Origin: Aquabacterium sp.
Lineage (GTDB): Bacteria > Pseudomonadota > Gammaproteobacteria > Burkholderiales > Burkholderiaceae_C
Length of the DNA stretch: 64,000 nt
Assembly (NCBI RefSeq): GCF_029946005.1
Contig: NZ_JAQSDR010000007.1
Location: 1-64,000, forward strand
Direction: 5' to 3'
Below the pieces are notes generated by a model. That model did not search any database. It worked only from the letters and a program-made list of their open reading frames with translations, and was not told the origin of the DNA. The position numbers were made by a program, and so were the translations under genes. Of this stretch, positions 19,854 to 28,540 are shown in pieces (the stretch's first letter is position 1; each line of letters starts with the position of its first letter).

Positions 19854-21095
19854 ATGATTTCGAAATTGACCGTGTGGAAGGCGGCGCATCAGCGTTGGTC
19901 GGCCCTGATCCTGGCCTTGAAGCAGTGGCCCTGGGCCGAGACCCTGGTGACCTTGCGTCAGCGTTTTCGGGAAGATCGCCTTGGCATCACCGCTGGCAGC
20001 CTGACCTTCACCACCACCATCGCGCTGGTGCCCTTGTTCACGGTGATGCTGGCCTTGTTCAGCGCCTTCCCGGTGTTCGCACGGTTTCGCAAGACGCTGG
20101 AGCTGCAGTTCATCCAGGGCTTCGTGCCCGATGCCATCGCCAAGCCAGTGCTGTTGTCGCTGACCAAATTTGCGCTCAAGGCCAGCCAGTTGGGGGGCAT
20201 GGGCTTGATCGTCCTGGCCGTGACCGCCCTGGCCTTGATGCTGACCATCGACCGCACGCTCAACGCCATCTGGCGCGTGCGCACGCCCAGGCCGATGGCA
20301 CAGCGCGTGCTGGTGTACTGGTCGGCGCTCACGCTGGGGCCGCTGGTGCTGGGTGCCAGCTTGTCGGTGACCTCTTACTTGCTGTCGGCCTCGCGGGGGC
20401 TGGTAGACGAGTTGCCGGGTGGTGTCGAGTTTTTCCTGGGGCTGATCGTCTTCAGCTTGCAAACTGCGGGGTTTGCCGCGCTGTTTCGATTCGTGCCCAA
20501 CACCTACGTGCGTTGGGAGCACGCGTGGGGCGGGGCGCTGTTTGTGTCGGGCACGCTGGAGCTGGGGCAAAAGGCGCTGGCCCTGTACCTTGGCAAGGTG
20601 CCGATCTACTCGACCATTTATGGTGCCTTCGCGGCCGTGCCCATTTTCTTGGTCTGGATCTACCTGAGCTGGGTGATCGTGCTGATGGGGGCGGTGATCG
20701 CCGCCTACACCCCCAGCCTGCTGTCGCGGGTAAAGCGGTGGCCCGACACGCCGGGGCACCGATTTCAGCTGAGCCTGGCCTTGCTCAAGGCTTTGGCCGC
20801 CGTGCAACATGCTCAGCAGAAAGGTCATTCCGCAGAGGGACTGGCTGCCCTGCTGCGCACCGATCCGCTGCAGATCGAGCCCATTTTGGAGACCCTGGTG
20901 GAGCTGGACTGGGTGGCTCGGCTGGACGAGCCTGATGCGGAAGGCGGCGGCCGTTTTGTGCTTCTGTGCGATCCTGACCAGGCGGTCATGGCGCCCCTGG
21001 TGGGGCGCCTTTTACTCAAGCCCGACGGCTTCACCGATGGATTTTGGGCAGCCGCCAAACTGGACGAATTGACCCTGCGACAGTCTTTAACGTAA
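19854..21095 (+). CDS. YihY/UPF0761 family inner membrane protein
   Basis: The 413-aa protein has the YihY signature RLGITAGSLTFTTTIALVPLFTV near the N-terminus, about six transmembrane segments, and IYGAFAAVPIFLVWIYLSW near the end of the membrane part. This family was once called ribonuclease BN, but that activity belongs to another protein, so no RNase role should be assumed. About 120 C-terminal residues form a soluble winged-helix-like extension. The start is ATG 19854 (MISKLTVWK). Confidence 0.88.
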   Translation: MISKLTVWKAAHQRWSALILALKQWPWAETLVTLRQRFREDRLGITAGSLTFTTTIALVPLFTVMLALFSAFPVFARFRKTLELQFIQGFVPDAIAKPVLLSLTKFALKASQLGGMGLIVLAVTALALMLTIDRTLNAIWRVRTPRPMAQRVLVYWSALTLGPLVLGASLSVTSYLLSASRGLVDELPGGVEFFLGLIVFSLQTAGFAALFRFVPNTYVRWEHAWGGALFVSGTLELGQKALALYLGKVPIYSTIYGAFAAVPIFLVWIYLSWVIVLMGAVIAAYTPSLLSRVKRWPDTPGHRFQLSLALLKALAAVQHAQQKGHSAEGLAALLRTDPLQIEPILETLVELDWVARLDEPDAEGGGRFVLLCDPDQAVMAPLVGRLLLKPDGFTDGFWAAAKLDELTLRQSLT

Positions 21096-21223
21096 CACTG
21101 TGCGAGCCAATGCAGGGTGAACCCCAGCCGACCGCGTGCCTGTTGGGCATTCGGGCACGGTTTGCGCTTCAAAAGCTCAGAATTTGCGCGGGTTTGAGCC
21201 CGATCACCCATTGGCGTTTGCCA

Positions 21224-21240
21224 CATATTGCGGCAATATG
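21224..21240. promoter_or_regulatory. Perfect 17-bp palindrome upstream of the CBS gene
   Basis: CATATTGC-G-GCAATATG is a perfect inverted repeat with 8-bp arms, 53 nt before the CBS-domain start codon. It is AT-rich compared with its surroundings, as operators often are. No factor can be named from the motif. Confidence 0.5.
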
Positions 21241-21292
21241 ACTCAACAGCGTCAGACGCACTGTGCAACCCCTGAACAAGAGGAGACCGACC

Positions 21293-21760
21293 ATGAAAGT
21301 CAGCGACATCCTGCGAGTCAAAGGCAGCACCCTATACACCGTGCAACCCGAACAGCTCCTGTCTGAAGCGGTCAACACCATGGCCCAGTTCGACATCGGG
21401 TCTCTGGTCGTGATGGAACACGGTGACGTGGTCGGCATGCTGACCTTCCGGGAGGTGATCCAGGCCGTGGTGCGCAATGGCGGCGTCATGGGCGACACCC
21501 GCGTGCGCTCGGTGATGGACGACCATCCGCTCACCTGCACGCCCGACACCGAGATTGACGAAGTGCGCCGCATGATGCTGAGTCGTCACGCGCGCTACAT
21601 GCCGGTCATGACGCAAAAAACCCTGATGGGCGTGATGTCGTTCTACGACGTGGCCAAGGCCGTGGTTGACAGCCAGGATTTTGAAAACCGGATGCTCAAG
21701 GCCTACATCCGCGACTGGCCGGTTGAAGAAGAGGCTGGTGAGCGCCAGGCTTTGCTCTAA
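21293..21760 (+). CDS. CBS-domain-pair protein
   Basis: The 155-aa protein consists of two CBS motifs (about residues 1-62 and 68-130) and nothing else. The first contains DIGSLVVMEHGDVVGMLTFRE and the second RHARYMPVMTQKTLMGVMSF. CBS pairs bind adenine nucleotides such as AMP, ATP, SAM or NADH and act as cytoplasmic sensors. I start at ATG 21293 (MKVSDILRVKG), which has a strong AGGAGA site 6 nt upstream. The gene is followed by two hairpins. Confidence 0.88.
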   Translation: MKVSDILRVKGSTLYTVQPEQLLSEAVNTMAQFDIGSLVVMEHGDVVGMLTFREVIQAVVRNGGVMGDTRVRSVMDDHPLTCTPDTEIDEVRRMMLSRHARYMPVMTQKTLMGVMSFYDVAKAVVDSQDFENRMLKAYIRDWPVEEEAGERQALL

Positions 21761-21780
21761 AAATCAGCGTGCCCCCTCCC

Positions 21781-21831
21781 GCGGAAGTCGCGCAGCGCTT
21801 CCGCTCAAACGCCCGGCTTTGTCCGGGCGTT
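21781..21831 (+). terminator. Two consecutive hairpins after the CBS gene
   Basis: GCGGAAG (21781-21787) pairs with CTTCCGC (21798-21804). AACGCCCGG (21808-21816) pairs with CCGGGCGTT (21823-21831) around CTTTGT. There is no T-run afterwards, so intrinsic termination is only possible, not strong. Confidence 0.45.
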
Positions 21832-21848
21832 GTCGTATGGGGGACAAT
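21819..21848 (+). promoter_or_regulatory. aroC: Candidate sigma-70 promoter for aroC
   Basis: TTGTCC (21819-21824) and GACAAT (21843-21848) are spaced by 18 nt and each matches four of six consensus bases. The predicted start point would be near 21855, about 32 nt before aroC. The -35 box lies inside the second hairpin. Confidence 0.35.
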
Positions 21849-21886
21849 GGCGGTCTCGCGGTTTTCGCAATTACCTGGTTCGCGCA

Positions 21887-22990
21887 ATGGCTGGCAGCAC
21901 CCTCGGACTCTTGTTTTCCGTCACCAATTTTGGCGAATCGCATGGCCCGGCCATCGGCTGTGTGATCGATGGTTGCCCGCCCGGCATGGTCTTGTCCGAG
22001 GCCGACATCCAGCCTGAGCTGGACCGCCGCCGTCCTGGCACCTCCCGCCACGTCACCCAGCGCAACGAGCCCGACGCGGTTGAAATCCTCAGTGGTGTCT
22101 ACGAAGGCAAGACCACTGGTGCGCCCATAGCCCTGCTGATCCGCAACACCGACCAGCGCAGCAAGGACTACGGCAACATCCTGCAGACCTTCCGCCCGGG
22201 GCATGCCGACTACACCTACTGGCATAAATACGGCCTGCGAGATCCGCGCGGCGGTGGTCGTTCATCGGCGCGCCTCACTGCGCCCATGGTGGCAGCCGGT
22301 GCCGTGGCCAAGAAGTGGTTGCGTGAGCAGTACGGCACCGAATTCCGCGGTTGCATGACCCAGCTCGGCAACGTGCCCATCGCCTTCGAGGGCTGGGAAC
22401 ACGTGCACCACAACCCCTTCTTCGCAGCCAACACCAGCCAGATCGAGGCGCTGGAAGACTACATGGACGCCCTGCGCAAGGAGGGCGACTCTTGCGGCGC
22501 GCGACTGACGGTCGAAGCCACCAATGTGCCCGTTGGCCTGGGCGCGCCCTTGTTCGACAAACTGGACGCCGACATCGCCTACGCCATGATGGGCATCAAT
22601 GCCGTCAAGGGCGTTGAGATCGGCGATGGTTTTGGCGTGGTGGCCCAGAAGGGCAGCGAGCATGGCGACGAGCTGACGCCGGAAGGCTTTGGCTCCAACC
22701 ACGCCGGTGGCGTGCTGGGCGGCATCTCGACTGGGCAGGACCTGCGCGTGTCGATCGCCATCAAGCCGACCAGTTCGATCCGCGTGCCGCGACAGTCCAT
22801 CGACCTGGATGGCCAGCCCGCCACGGTGGAAACCTTTGGCCGCCACGACCCTTGCGTGGGCATCCGCGCCACGCCGATCGCCGAGGCCATGCTGGCCCTG
22901 GTCCTGATCGACCATGCCTTGATGCACCGTGCGCAGTGTGGCGATGTGGTGGTGAGCACGCCGCAGATCGCGGCGCAGCGGCCTGACTGA
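21887..22990 (+). CDS. aroC: Chorismate synthase
   Basis: AroC converts 5-enolpyruvylshikimate 3-phosphate to chorismate with reduced FMN, the last step of the shikimate pathway. The 367-aa protein starts with the family motif [20 protein letters not shown] and contains [14 protein letters not shown] and [11 protein letters not shown]. It also has the C-terminal [18 protein letters not shown] stretch with its catalytic His/Asp environment. I start at ATG 21887 ([10 protein letters not shown]). Chorismate is the substrate of the PabBC enzyme encoded nearby on the other strand. Confidence 0.97.
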   Translation: MAGSTLGLLFSVTNFGESHGPAIGCVIDGCPPGMVLSEADIQPELDRRRPGTSRHVTQRNEPDAVEILSGVYEGKTTGAPIALLIRNTDQRSKDYGNILQTFRPGHADYTYWHKYGLRDPRGGGRSSARLTAPMVAAGAVAKKWLREQYGTEFRGCMTQLGNVPIAFEGWEHVHHNPFFAANTSQIEALEDYMDALRKEGDSCGARLTVEATNVPVGLGAPLFDKLDADIAYAMMGINAVKGVEIGDGFGVVAQKGSEHGDELTPEGFGSNHAGGVLGGISTGQDLRVSIAIKPTSSIRVPRQSIDLDGQPATVETFGRHDPCVGIRATPIAEAMLALVLIDHALMHRAQCGDVVVSTPQIAAQRPD

Positions 22991-23013
22991 CTGACTGACT
23001 GGCCGGGCTGTGT

Positions 23014-23421
23014 TCAGTCCGTGATGCCGCGCTCGATCAACTCAATCTTGTAGCCATCCGGATCAGTGATGAAGGCGATCACCGTGTTGCCGCCCTTGAC
23101 CGGGCCGGGTTCACGCGTGATGGCGCCGCCCAGGGCCACGGCCTTGTCGCGCACCGCCTGGCAGGTGGCCACGATGTCATCGACACCGATGGCGATGTGG
23201 CCATAAGCCGTGCCAAGCTCGTACTTGTCGATGCCGTAGTTGTAGGTCAGCTCCAACTCCGCCTGCCCCGGGTTGCCGCCGCCAAAAGCGAGGAAAGACA
23301 AGCTGTATTGCTGCTCGGGCCGATCGGTGGTGCGCAGCAGGGTCATGCCCAGCACCTGGGTGTAAAAATCAATTGAGCGTTGCAGGTTGGTGACCCGCAG
23401 CATGGTGTGCAGAAAGCGCAT
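23014..23421 (-). CDS. gloA: Lactoylglutathione lyase (glyoxalase I)
   Basis: GloA converts the hemithioacetal of methylglyoxal and glutathione to S-lactoylglutathione. The 135-aa protein has the typical start [10 protein letters not shown] (metal-ligand His5), the LELTYNYG segment with the first metal-ligand Glu, YGHIAIGV with the second His, and [11 protein letters not shown] with the second Glu. The start codon lies 3 nt after the pabBC stop, so it is the last gene of the ridA-dsbB-pabBC-gloA operon. Confidence 0.95.
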   Translation of the reverse strand: MRFLHTMLRVTNLQRSIDFYTQVLGMTLLRTTDRPEQQYSLSFLAFGGGNPGQAELELTYNYGIDKYELGTAYGHIAIGVDDIVATCQAVRDKAVALGGAITREPGPVKGGNTVIAFITDPDGYKIELIERGITD

Positions 23422-23424
23422 TTT

Positions 23425-25248
23425 TCAATCTCCGGCAGGTTGTTCGGTGGGCAGCAGTTCGGCGTCCATCCAGCCGCGAACGCTGTTGATCAAGGCCAGG
23501 CCCTGGGCTTGGCGCAGTTCATCGAAGGTGATGCTGCGTTCGCGCAAACGGCCTTCTGCCAACAGCGTTTCGCGCATCACGCCGGGCAGCAGTCCGGCAG
23601 ACAAGGGCGGCGTGAACCACCCACCCGCCAGCTTCACGGCCAGGTTGCCGATGGTGAATTCGGTGACCTCGCCTTGGGCGTTCCACAGCAGGGTGTCGAA
23701 GCAGCCGGGTGGCGGGTGGAAGGGCGCGTAGGCGCTGCGCTGGGTGGTCTTGTGGGCGATGAACTCGTCGGCCAAAGGCATGGCTTGAACCGCCAAGGCC
23801 ACCCGGATGGGCAACTGGCTGGCCGCCAGGGGGCTGGATTCGCAGGTCGCCTGGCCCTGGGCGTCTAGTAGCAAGCGGACCTTGTGAATGCCCTGGGGGT
23901 GCGCCTTGGTATGTCGCGTCAAGGTGCCACGGACCCCTGCCACGTCCAAGGGAAAACCGAAATGCCTGGCCGTGCGCGTCAGGCGCTGAAGGTGGCCTTC
24001 CAGCCTGGGGATGCACCCCTCTTCCAGCCGCAGTGATTCCAGCAGTTCAAAAGGTTGGGCGGCTCGCTTCAAGAAGGCCTGCTTGTGCCGCCATTCACTG
24101 GCCTCGGCCTCGGCCGTGGCATCCAGGGTGATGCCGCTGCCGATGCCGCAATGGGCATCCCAGCCTGGCTGCGATCCAGGCCGCAGCACGACGGTGCGGA
24201 TGGGCACGTTGAAGGTCACTTCACCCCCAGGTGTCATCAGCCCCACAGCGCCGCAGTACACGCCGCGAGGCGAGCCTTCCAGCGCAGCAATGTGGTGCAT
24301 GGCGCGCCGCTTGGGCGCCCCGGTGATCGAGCCACAGGGGAACAGCGCGGCGAATACATCGGACAGCCGCAAGCCTTCGCGCGTGCGTGCCTGCACGGTG
24401 GATGTCATCTGCCACACGGTGGGCAAAGCCTGCACGTCAAACAGCGAGGGCACCTGCACCGAGCCCACCTGCGCGATGCGCGACAGGTCGTTGCGCAGCA
24501 GGTCCACGATCATCAGGTTCTCTGCGCGCTCCTTGTCGCTGGTTTGCAGGTGCCGGGCGGCGGCGGCGTCTTCATCCGGCGTGCTGCCACGCGCCGCCGT
24601 GCCCTTCATGGGGCGCGTGATGATCTGGTCGCCCTGCCAATGGAAGAACAGCTCGGGCGAAACGCTCAGTACATGGCTGAGGCCTGTGGCGGAGGGTTGC
24701 TCGGCGGTGTCCAGGTAGACCGCGTAGCCATCGGGCTGGCTGCGGTGCAGGGCATGGAAGTACTGGAGCGCGGTCTCCGGCGCCTTCGGCTCAAGTTGGC
24801 TGCGCAGCGGCGTGGTCAGGTTGATCTGGTAGACCTCGCCCGCCCGGATCAATTCATGGATGGCTTCGATCTGTGCCGTGAAGGCGTGAGGGCTCAAGCT
24901 GGATTGCCAGGGCGTGGTTTGCCAGGCGCCCCGGTGAGTCGCGGTGGGCCAAGGCAAGGCCTGGTCGAACACGGCGAACATGGCCAGTGCTTGACCGGGC
25001 TCGGGCTGGCAAACGGGCAGATGGTCGTCAAAGGCGGGGGCCGCTTCATAGGCCACCCATCCCACGCACCAGCGCCCTTGTCGGGCGTGCTCGTGGGCCG
25101 CATCGATGACGCTGCGCACCTCCGCAAGTTCAGTGGCCACCAGCCATGTCACGGCTGGGCCGAACGCGTGCTTTTGGCGGCCGCCCTGTGCCGCGGGAAA
25201 GTCCAGCAAGGCCACTGGGGGTGGCGAAGGCACCGCACTGATGCTCAT
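23425..25248 (-). CDS. pabBC: Fused aminodeoxychorismate synthase component I / aminodeoxychorismate lyase
   Basis: This 607-aa fusion serves p-aminobenzoate synthesis for folate. Residues 1 to about 355 are PabB-like, with the PMKGTAARG signature whose Lys is the nucleophile in PabB, and FPCGSITGAPKRRAM. Residues from about 380 are a PabC-like class IV PLP fold. It has AHKTTQR with a likely PLP-lysine, and EFTIGNLAVKLAGGW followed by LLPGVMRETLL. I start at ATG 25248 (MSISAVPSPP); the longer frame enters dsbB. A glutamine amidotransferase partner (PabA) is not in this window. Confidence 0.92.
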   Translation of the reverse strand: MSISAVPSPPPVALLDFPAAQGGRQKHAFGPAVTWLVATELAEVRSVIDAAHEHARQGRWCVGWVAYEAAPAFDDHLPVCQPEPGQALAMFAVFDQALPWPTATHRGAWQTTPWQSSLSPHAFTAQIEAIHELIRAGEVYQINLTTPLRSQLEPKAPETALQYFHALHRSQPDGYAVYLDTAEQPSATGLSHVLSVSPELFFHWQGDQIITRPMKGTAARGSTPDEDAAAARHLQTSDKERAENLMIVDLLRNDLSRIAQVGSVQVPSLFDVQALPTVWQMTSTVQARTREGLRLSDVFAALFPCGSITGAPKRRAMHHIAALEGSPRGVYCGAVGLMTPGGEVTFNVPIRTVVLRPGSQPGWDAHCGIGSGITLDATAEAEASEWRHKQAFLKRAAQPFELLESLRLEEGCIPRLEGHLQRLTRTARHFGFPLDVAGVRGTLTRHTKAHPQGIHKVRLLLDAQGQATCESSPLAASQLPIRVALAVQAMPLADEFIAHKTTQRSAYAPFHPPPGCFDTLLWNAQGEVTEFTIGNLAVKLAGGWFTPPLSAGLLPGVMRETLLAEGRLRERSITFDELRQAQGLALINSVRGWMDAELLPTEQPAGD

Positions 25249-25267
25249 GGCAGCGAGCGAAATCGCT

Positions 25268-25768
25268 TCAGCCGCGTGCGCGCAGGGCACACCACAGGCC
25301 TGCCAGGCCCAGCACCACGAACAGCGCCAGGCTCCAGAATTCGAAAGGCACACCGATCAGCTTGGCGGCGGCATCGGCGCATGATGCGCGCACCTCGAAG
25401 GCCGCTGGCAGCGTGGTGTCCAGGTGCAGGCTGGAGACGATGCGATCTGCCAAAGTCAGGTTGCAGGACGAAGTCTTGGCCGCCACGAAGTGCTGGTACC
25501 AAGCCGAGGCCGCACCTGACGCCGCGGCAAGCACGATCAGCACCGATGTCAGCAGCGTAACCACCCGGCCACCGATCAGGGCACCCAGCCCCGCCAGGAT
25601 CGCGATCAGCAGGAACTGCACGCGCTGCAGGATGCACCAAGGGCAAGGCTGCATGTCCAGTTGGTACTGGGCCAAAAGGGCAAAACCCACAGAGGCCACG
25701 CAGGCCAGAGCGATCAGCGCCAGCACAGGGCGACCAGATGGGGCGGGGCGGAGGTTGAGTGAACGCAT
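25268..25768 (-). CDS. dsbB: Disulfide bond formation protein B
   Basis: DsbB reoxidises periplasmic DsbA and passes electrons to quinone. The 166-aa protein has four transmembrane segments. The first active pair is the CPWC motif (QPCPWCILQRVQF) in the first periplasmic loop. The second pair is the separated cysteines in SSCNLTLAD and VRASCADAA in the second loop. The residue order fits a functional enzyme. It lies 3 nt after ridA and 19 nt before pabBC. Confidence 0.95.
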   Translation of the reverse strand: MRSLNLRPAPSGRPVLALIALACVASVGFALLAQYQLDMQPCPWCILQRVQFLLIAILAGLGALIGGRVVTLLTSVLIVLAAASGAASAWYQHFVAAKTSSCNLTLADRIVSSLHLDTTLPAAFEVRASCADAAAKLIGVPFEFWSLALFVVLGLAGLWCALRARG

Positions 25769-25771
25769 GGA

Positions 25772-26227
25772 TCAGACAATTTCAGCGATGAGTTCGATTT
25801 CGACGCAGGCACCCAGCGGGATCTGCGCCACGCCAAAAGCGCTGCGCGCATGCCGGCCGGGTTCGCCAAACACCTGGGCGATCAGCTCGGAGCAGCCATT
25901 GGTGACCAGGTGGTGCTCGGTGAAATCAGGGGTGCTGTTGACCAGGCTCATCACCTTGACGATGCGCACCACCTTGTCCAGGCCGCCAGCGGCCACCTGC
26001 AGAGTGCCCATCAGGTCGATGGCCACGGCGCGCGCGGCTTGCTGGCCTTCGGCGGTGGTCATGGTCTTGCCCAACTGGCCGACCCACACGTGCCCATCTT
26101 TTTTGGCGATGTGGCCCGACAAAAACACCAGGTTGCCCGTGCGCATGAAGGGCAGGTAAGAGGCGGCGGGCACGGTCACTGGGGGCAGCGTGATGCCCAG
26201 GGTGTCGAGGCGGTCTTGGATGGACAT
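25772..26227 (-). CDS. RidA/YjgF family protein
   Basis: The 151-aa protein belongs to the longer RidA-like branch, with LVFLSGHIAKKDGHVWVG, VVRIVKVMSLVNSTPDFTEH and GCSELIAQVFGEPGRHARSAFGVAQIPLGACVEIE. The second and third stretches match the family core, including the Arg and Glu of the active-site cleft (GRHARS, CVEIE). Canonical RidA hydrolyses 2-aminoacrylate and related enamines; this longer branch is less well defined. Beside pabBC, a PLP enzyme, a role against reactive enamines is plausible but inferred. Confidence 0.85.
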   Translation of the reverse strand: MSIQDRLDTLGITLPPVTVPAASYLPFMRTGNLVFLSGHIAKKDGHVWVGQLGKTMTTAEGQQAARAVAIDLMGTLQVAAGGLDKVVRIVKVMSLVNSTPDFTEHHLVTNGCSELIAQVFGEPGRHARSAFGVAQIPLGACVEIELIAEIV

Positions 26228-26320
26228 GGTGGCAACAAATCTAGGAGGTAGGACGGCCCGCCGACAGTGGTCAAAAGCAGCAGGTCAAAGCTTGGCCACG
26301 ATCCTACACCGCCACCCGTG

Positions 26321-28120
26321 TCATGCCGCGGTGAAGGCCCATTGGCCACCCTGGTTCAGGACCAGTCGGTGAGAGTGAAAACCGTCGAGCGTGCTGCGGT
26401 GTCCCACGCTCACCAACATGCATTGCGGCAGCTCTTTTCGCAGCAAGGTGTACAGGGCGTGCTCCAGCCCTTCGTCGGTGGCCGAGGTGGCTTCATCGAG
26501 GAAGGCGATGCGGGGCTGGTTCAACAGCACGCGCGCAAAGGCCAGCCGTTGCTGCTCGCCCAGCGACAGGATGCCCGACCAGTCGGCCGGCTCGTCCAGG
26601 TGAGTCTGCAAATGGCCCAGTTGCACCTTGATCAAAGCGTCGTGGATCAAGGCGTCGTCCAGCACCAGGGCCGGGTAGATCAGCGCGCTGCGCAAATTGC
26701 CCAGGGGAAGGTAAGGTCGTTGCGACAAAAAGAGGGCGTGTGGGCCCACGGGTCGGTCGACGGCCCCCTGGGCATGGGGCCAAAGCCCCGCCAGCGTGCG
26801 CAGCAAGGTGGTTTTGCCACTTCCTGACGCACCTTTGATCAGCATGCTTTGGCCCGGCTGCAAGGTGAGGCTCAAGCCTTGCACCAAGGGATGGCCATCG
26901 GGCCGTGACACGCCCACGCCAGCGATCACCAAAGCGTCATCACGGCCGTTGATCTGTATGCTGGGCAGGTCGCGCGCCTGCTGATTGGCGTCCATGAACC
27001 CGGTCAAGCGATCCAGGGCCGCACGGTACTGCGCGAACTCGTCGTACGACATGCGAAAGAAGGACAACGCATCCTGCACCTGGCCAAAGGCCTGCGAGGT
27101 TTGCATGACGTCACCCAGCTTGATGGCACCGCTGAAGAAGCGCGGTGCCTGCAAGATGAAGGGGAACACCACGGCCAACTGGTTGGCGGCAAGGTTGAAC
27201 CCATCGAACTTCAAGCCCCGGAACAGCAGTGCCCACACATTGGCGATGACGGCCGCGAAACGGTTCATCAAGGTGGCGCGTTCTACGCGCTCACCTTGGT
27301 AAAAAGCAATGTTCTCGGCGTTCTCGCGCAGGCGCATGAGGGCGTAGCGGAAATTGGCGCTCAATCGTTCGTTCAGGAAGTTCAGGCTGATCAGCGGACG
27401 ACCCAGCTTGAAGGCGACCACGGTGACCACGAGCACATAGACGTACACCAGGAACACCATGGCGCGCGGCACCTCCACCCCCATGATGGCCAAGGCGCCC
27501 GACAACCCCCACAACATGCCCGTGAAGGCCACCAGCGAGACGACGGCATCGGCTGTGCCAATCGACAGCTTGCGAGACGAAGACACGAAGGTGGCGATGT
27601 CCTGTTGGATGCGCTGGTCGGGGTTGTCCACCGGCTCGTTCAGGAAGTGGCCTCGGTAGTAGGCGTCGCCCTCCAGCCAGTCCTTGGTGAGCCGTTCGTT
27701 CAACCAGGTGCGCCAGTCGATGTCGAAGACCTGGCTGATGTAGGCAGTGAGCAGCACCCTGAGCACATGCACGGCGGCCAGGATGCTGAAGATGCCCAGG
27801 AAGAACCAGAAGGCCTTTTGGTCCAGGGCCTGCAGGGCGCTGTAAAAGCCGTTGTACCAAAGCGAGAACAGCACGTTCATGCGCACCGAGAACATGGCCA
27901 GGAACAGGATCAGGGCCACGGTGAGCAGTGGTTTCCAGCTGCGCTTGGGCGTCAGGTAGGGCCAGCCCAGGCGCAAAAACTGGCGCCCCCAACGGGTGCT
28001 GCGCGTGACGAAAAACCCCACGGCCACGAACCCCACACTCGTGAGTGCGAATGCCTGGGCCAACCACACCAGGCTGGCAACCAGCTCTTGACTCCAATCC
28101 AATTCGGTCTCCTTGAGCAC
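26321..28120 (-). CDS. ABC transporter, membrane and ATPase fused (SbmA/BacA-like, ABC_membrane_2)
   Basis: The 599-aa half-transporter has six transmembrane segments (residues 10 to about 350) of the SbmA/BacA type, with NVLFSLWYNGFYSALQALD and NPDQRIQQDI. The nucleotide-binding domain has Walker A GASGSGKTTLL, signature LSLGEQQR and Walker B RIAFLDEATSA followed by a switch His in SVGHRS. Relatives import peptides or vitamin B12 (Rv1819c) or act on very long fatty acids. The start is a GTG at 28120 with no clear ribosome site, so the N-terminus is uncertain. Confidence 0.88.
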   Translation of the reverse strand: MLKETELDWSQELVASLVWLAQAFALTSVGFVAVGFFVTRSTRWGRQFLRLGWPYLTPKRSWKPLLTVALILFLAMFSVRMNVLFSLWYNGFYSALQALDQKAFWFFLGIFSILAAVHVLRVLLTAYISQVFDIDWRTWLNERLTKDWLEGDAYYRGHFLNEPVDNPDQRIQQDIATFVSSSRKLSIGTADAVVSLVAFTGMLWGLSGALAIMGVEVPRAMVFLVYVYVLVVTVVAFKLGRPLISLNFLNERLSANFRYALMRLRENAENIAFYQGERVERATLMNRFAAVIANVWALLFRGLKFDGFNLAANQLAVVFPFILQAPRFFSGAIKLGDVMQTSQAFGQVQDALSFFRMSYDEFAQYRAALDRLTGFMDANQQARDLPSIQINGRDDALVIAGVGVSRPDGHPLVQGLSLTLQPGQSMLIKGASGSGKTTLLRTLAGLWPHAQGAVDRPVGPHALFLSQRPYLPLGNLRSALIYPALVLDDALIHDALIKVQLGHLQTHLDEPADWSGILSLGEQQRLAFARVLLNQPRIAFLDEATSATDEGLEHALYTLLRKELPQCMLVSVGHRSTLDGFHSHRLVLNQGGQWAFTAA

Positions 28121-28180
28121 GCTGTGCAGGGGATTGTGCGTGAAGCCCCAGCGCGGGTAGATTCTTGGCCGGATGGCGCG

Positions 28181-28222
28181 CCTTCAGGCTAGACTGAAGG
28201 CGACCAGCACTGCGAGAGTGCT
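28181..28222 (+). promoter_or_regulatory. Two short perfect inverted repeats upstream of a small gene
   Basis: CCTTCAG (28181-28187) pairs with CTGAAGG (28194-28200), and AGCACT (28206-28211) pairs with AGTGCT (28217-28222). A weak promoter TTGGCC-19-TAGACT overlaps the first. They lie 17-58 nt before the ATG at 28239 and could be operators or leader hairpins. Confidence 0.35.
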
Positions 28223-28238
28223 CACACGAAGTATCACC

Positions 28239-28433
28239 ATGAATGATGATGACGACCGTGACGCCTGGATTGACCGCTGCTCAGCCGAGTTGCGGGCCTT
28301 CCGACCCAGTCTGAGCCCTGACGAGGCCGAGCAACTCGCCGCCGACATCTGGTGCGATTCCCCCAGCCTGGGCCCCGAAGACGCCGCCGAGCGCGAAGTG
28401 GCCAGTTGGCGAAGCCTGGGCATCAGGGACTGA
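28239..28433 (+). CDS. Small acidic protein of unknown function
   Basis: A 64-aa protein beginning MNDDDDRDAWIDRC, strongly acidic, with no membrane segment. The phrase RPSLSPDEAEQLAADIW gives a helical, amphipathic middle. I choose ATG 28239, because the longer frame starts inside the inverted-repeat region. The composition and codon use look coding, and I recall similar short acidic proteins in Burkholderiales, but I cannot name a family. Confidence 0.55.
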   Translation: MNDDDDRDAWIDRCSAELRAFRPSLSPDEAEQLAADIWCDSPSLGPEDAAEREVASWRSLGIRD

Positions 28434-28506
28434 CCGAGCCCCCTAACTTGGCATCGCCCACTCGCTCTTTGTGGGGGTTTCAAGTGGGAGGCCTCTGGCT
28501 ACGATT

Positions 28507-28535
28507 CCTGCATCACACAAGACGTGTGCAGGAGA
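28507..28535 (+). promoter_or_regulatory. Hairpin that would cover the ribosome-binding site of the 28541 gene
   Basis: CCTGCA (28507-28512) pairs with TGCAGG (28527-28532). An inner CAC/GTG pairing is possible around a bulge. The Shine-Dalgarno sequence AGGAGA (28530-28535) overlaps the 3' arm, 5 nt before the ATG, so folding would hide it. Confidence 0.45.
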
Positions 28536-28540
28536 GTGCG

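Noticed and set aside
19854-21095. Calling the YihY-type protein ribonuclease BN
   Set aside because: That name was transferred by error in the literature; the protein is a membrane protein without nuclease motifs.
22983-22998. CTGA tandem repeat at the end of aroC
   Set aside because: Only about three and a half units; too short to be meaningful.
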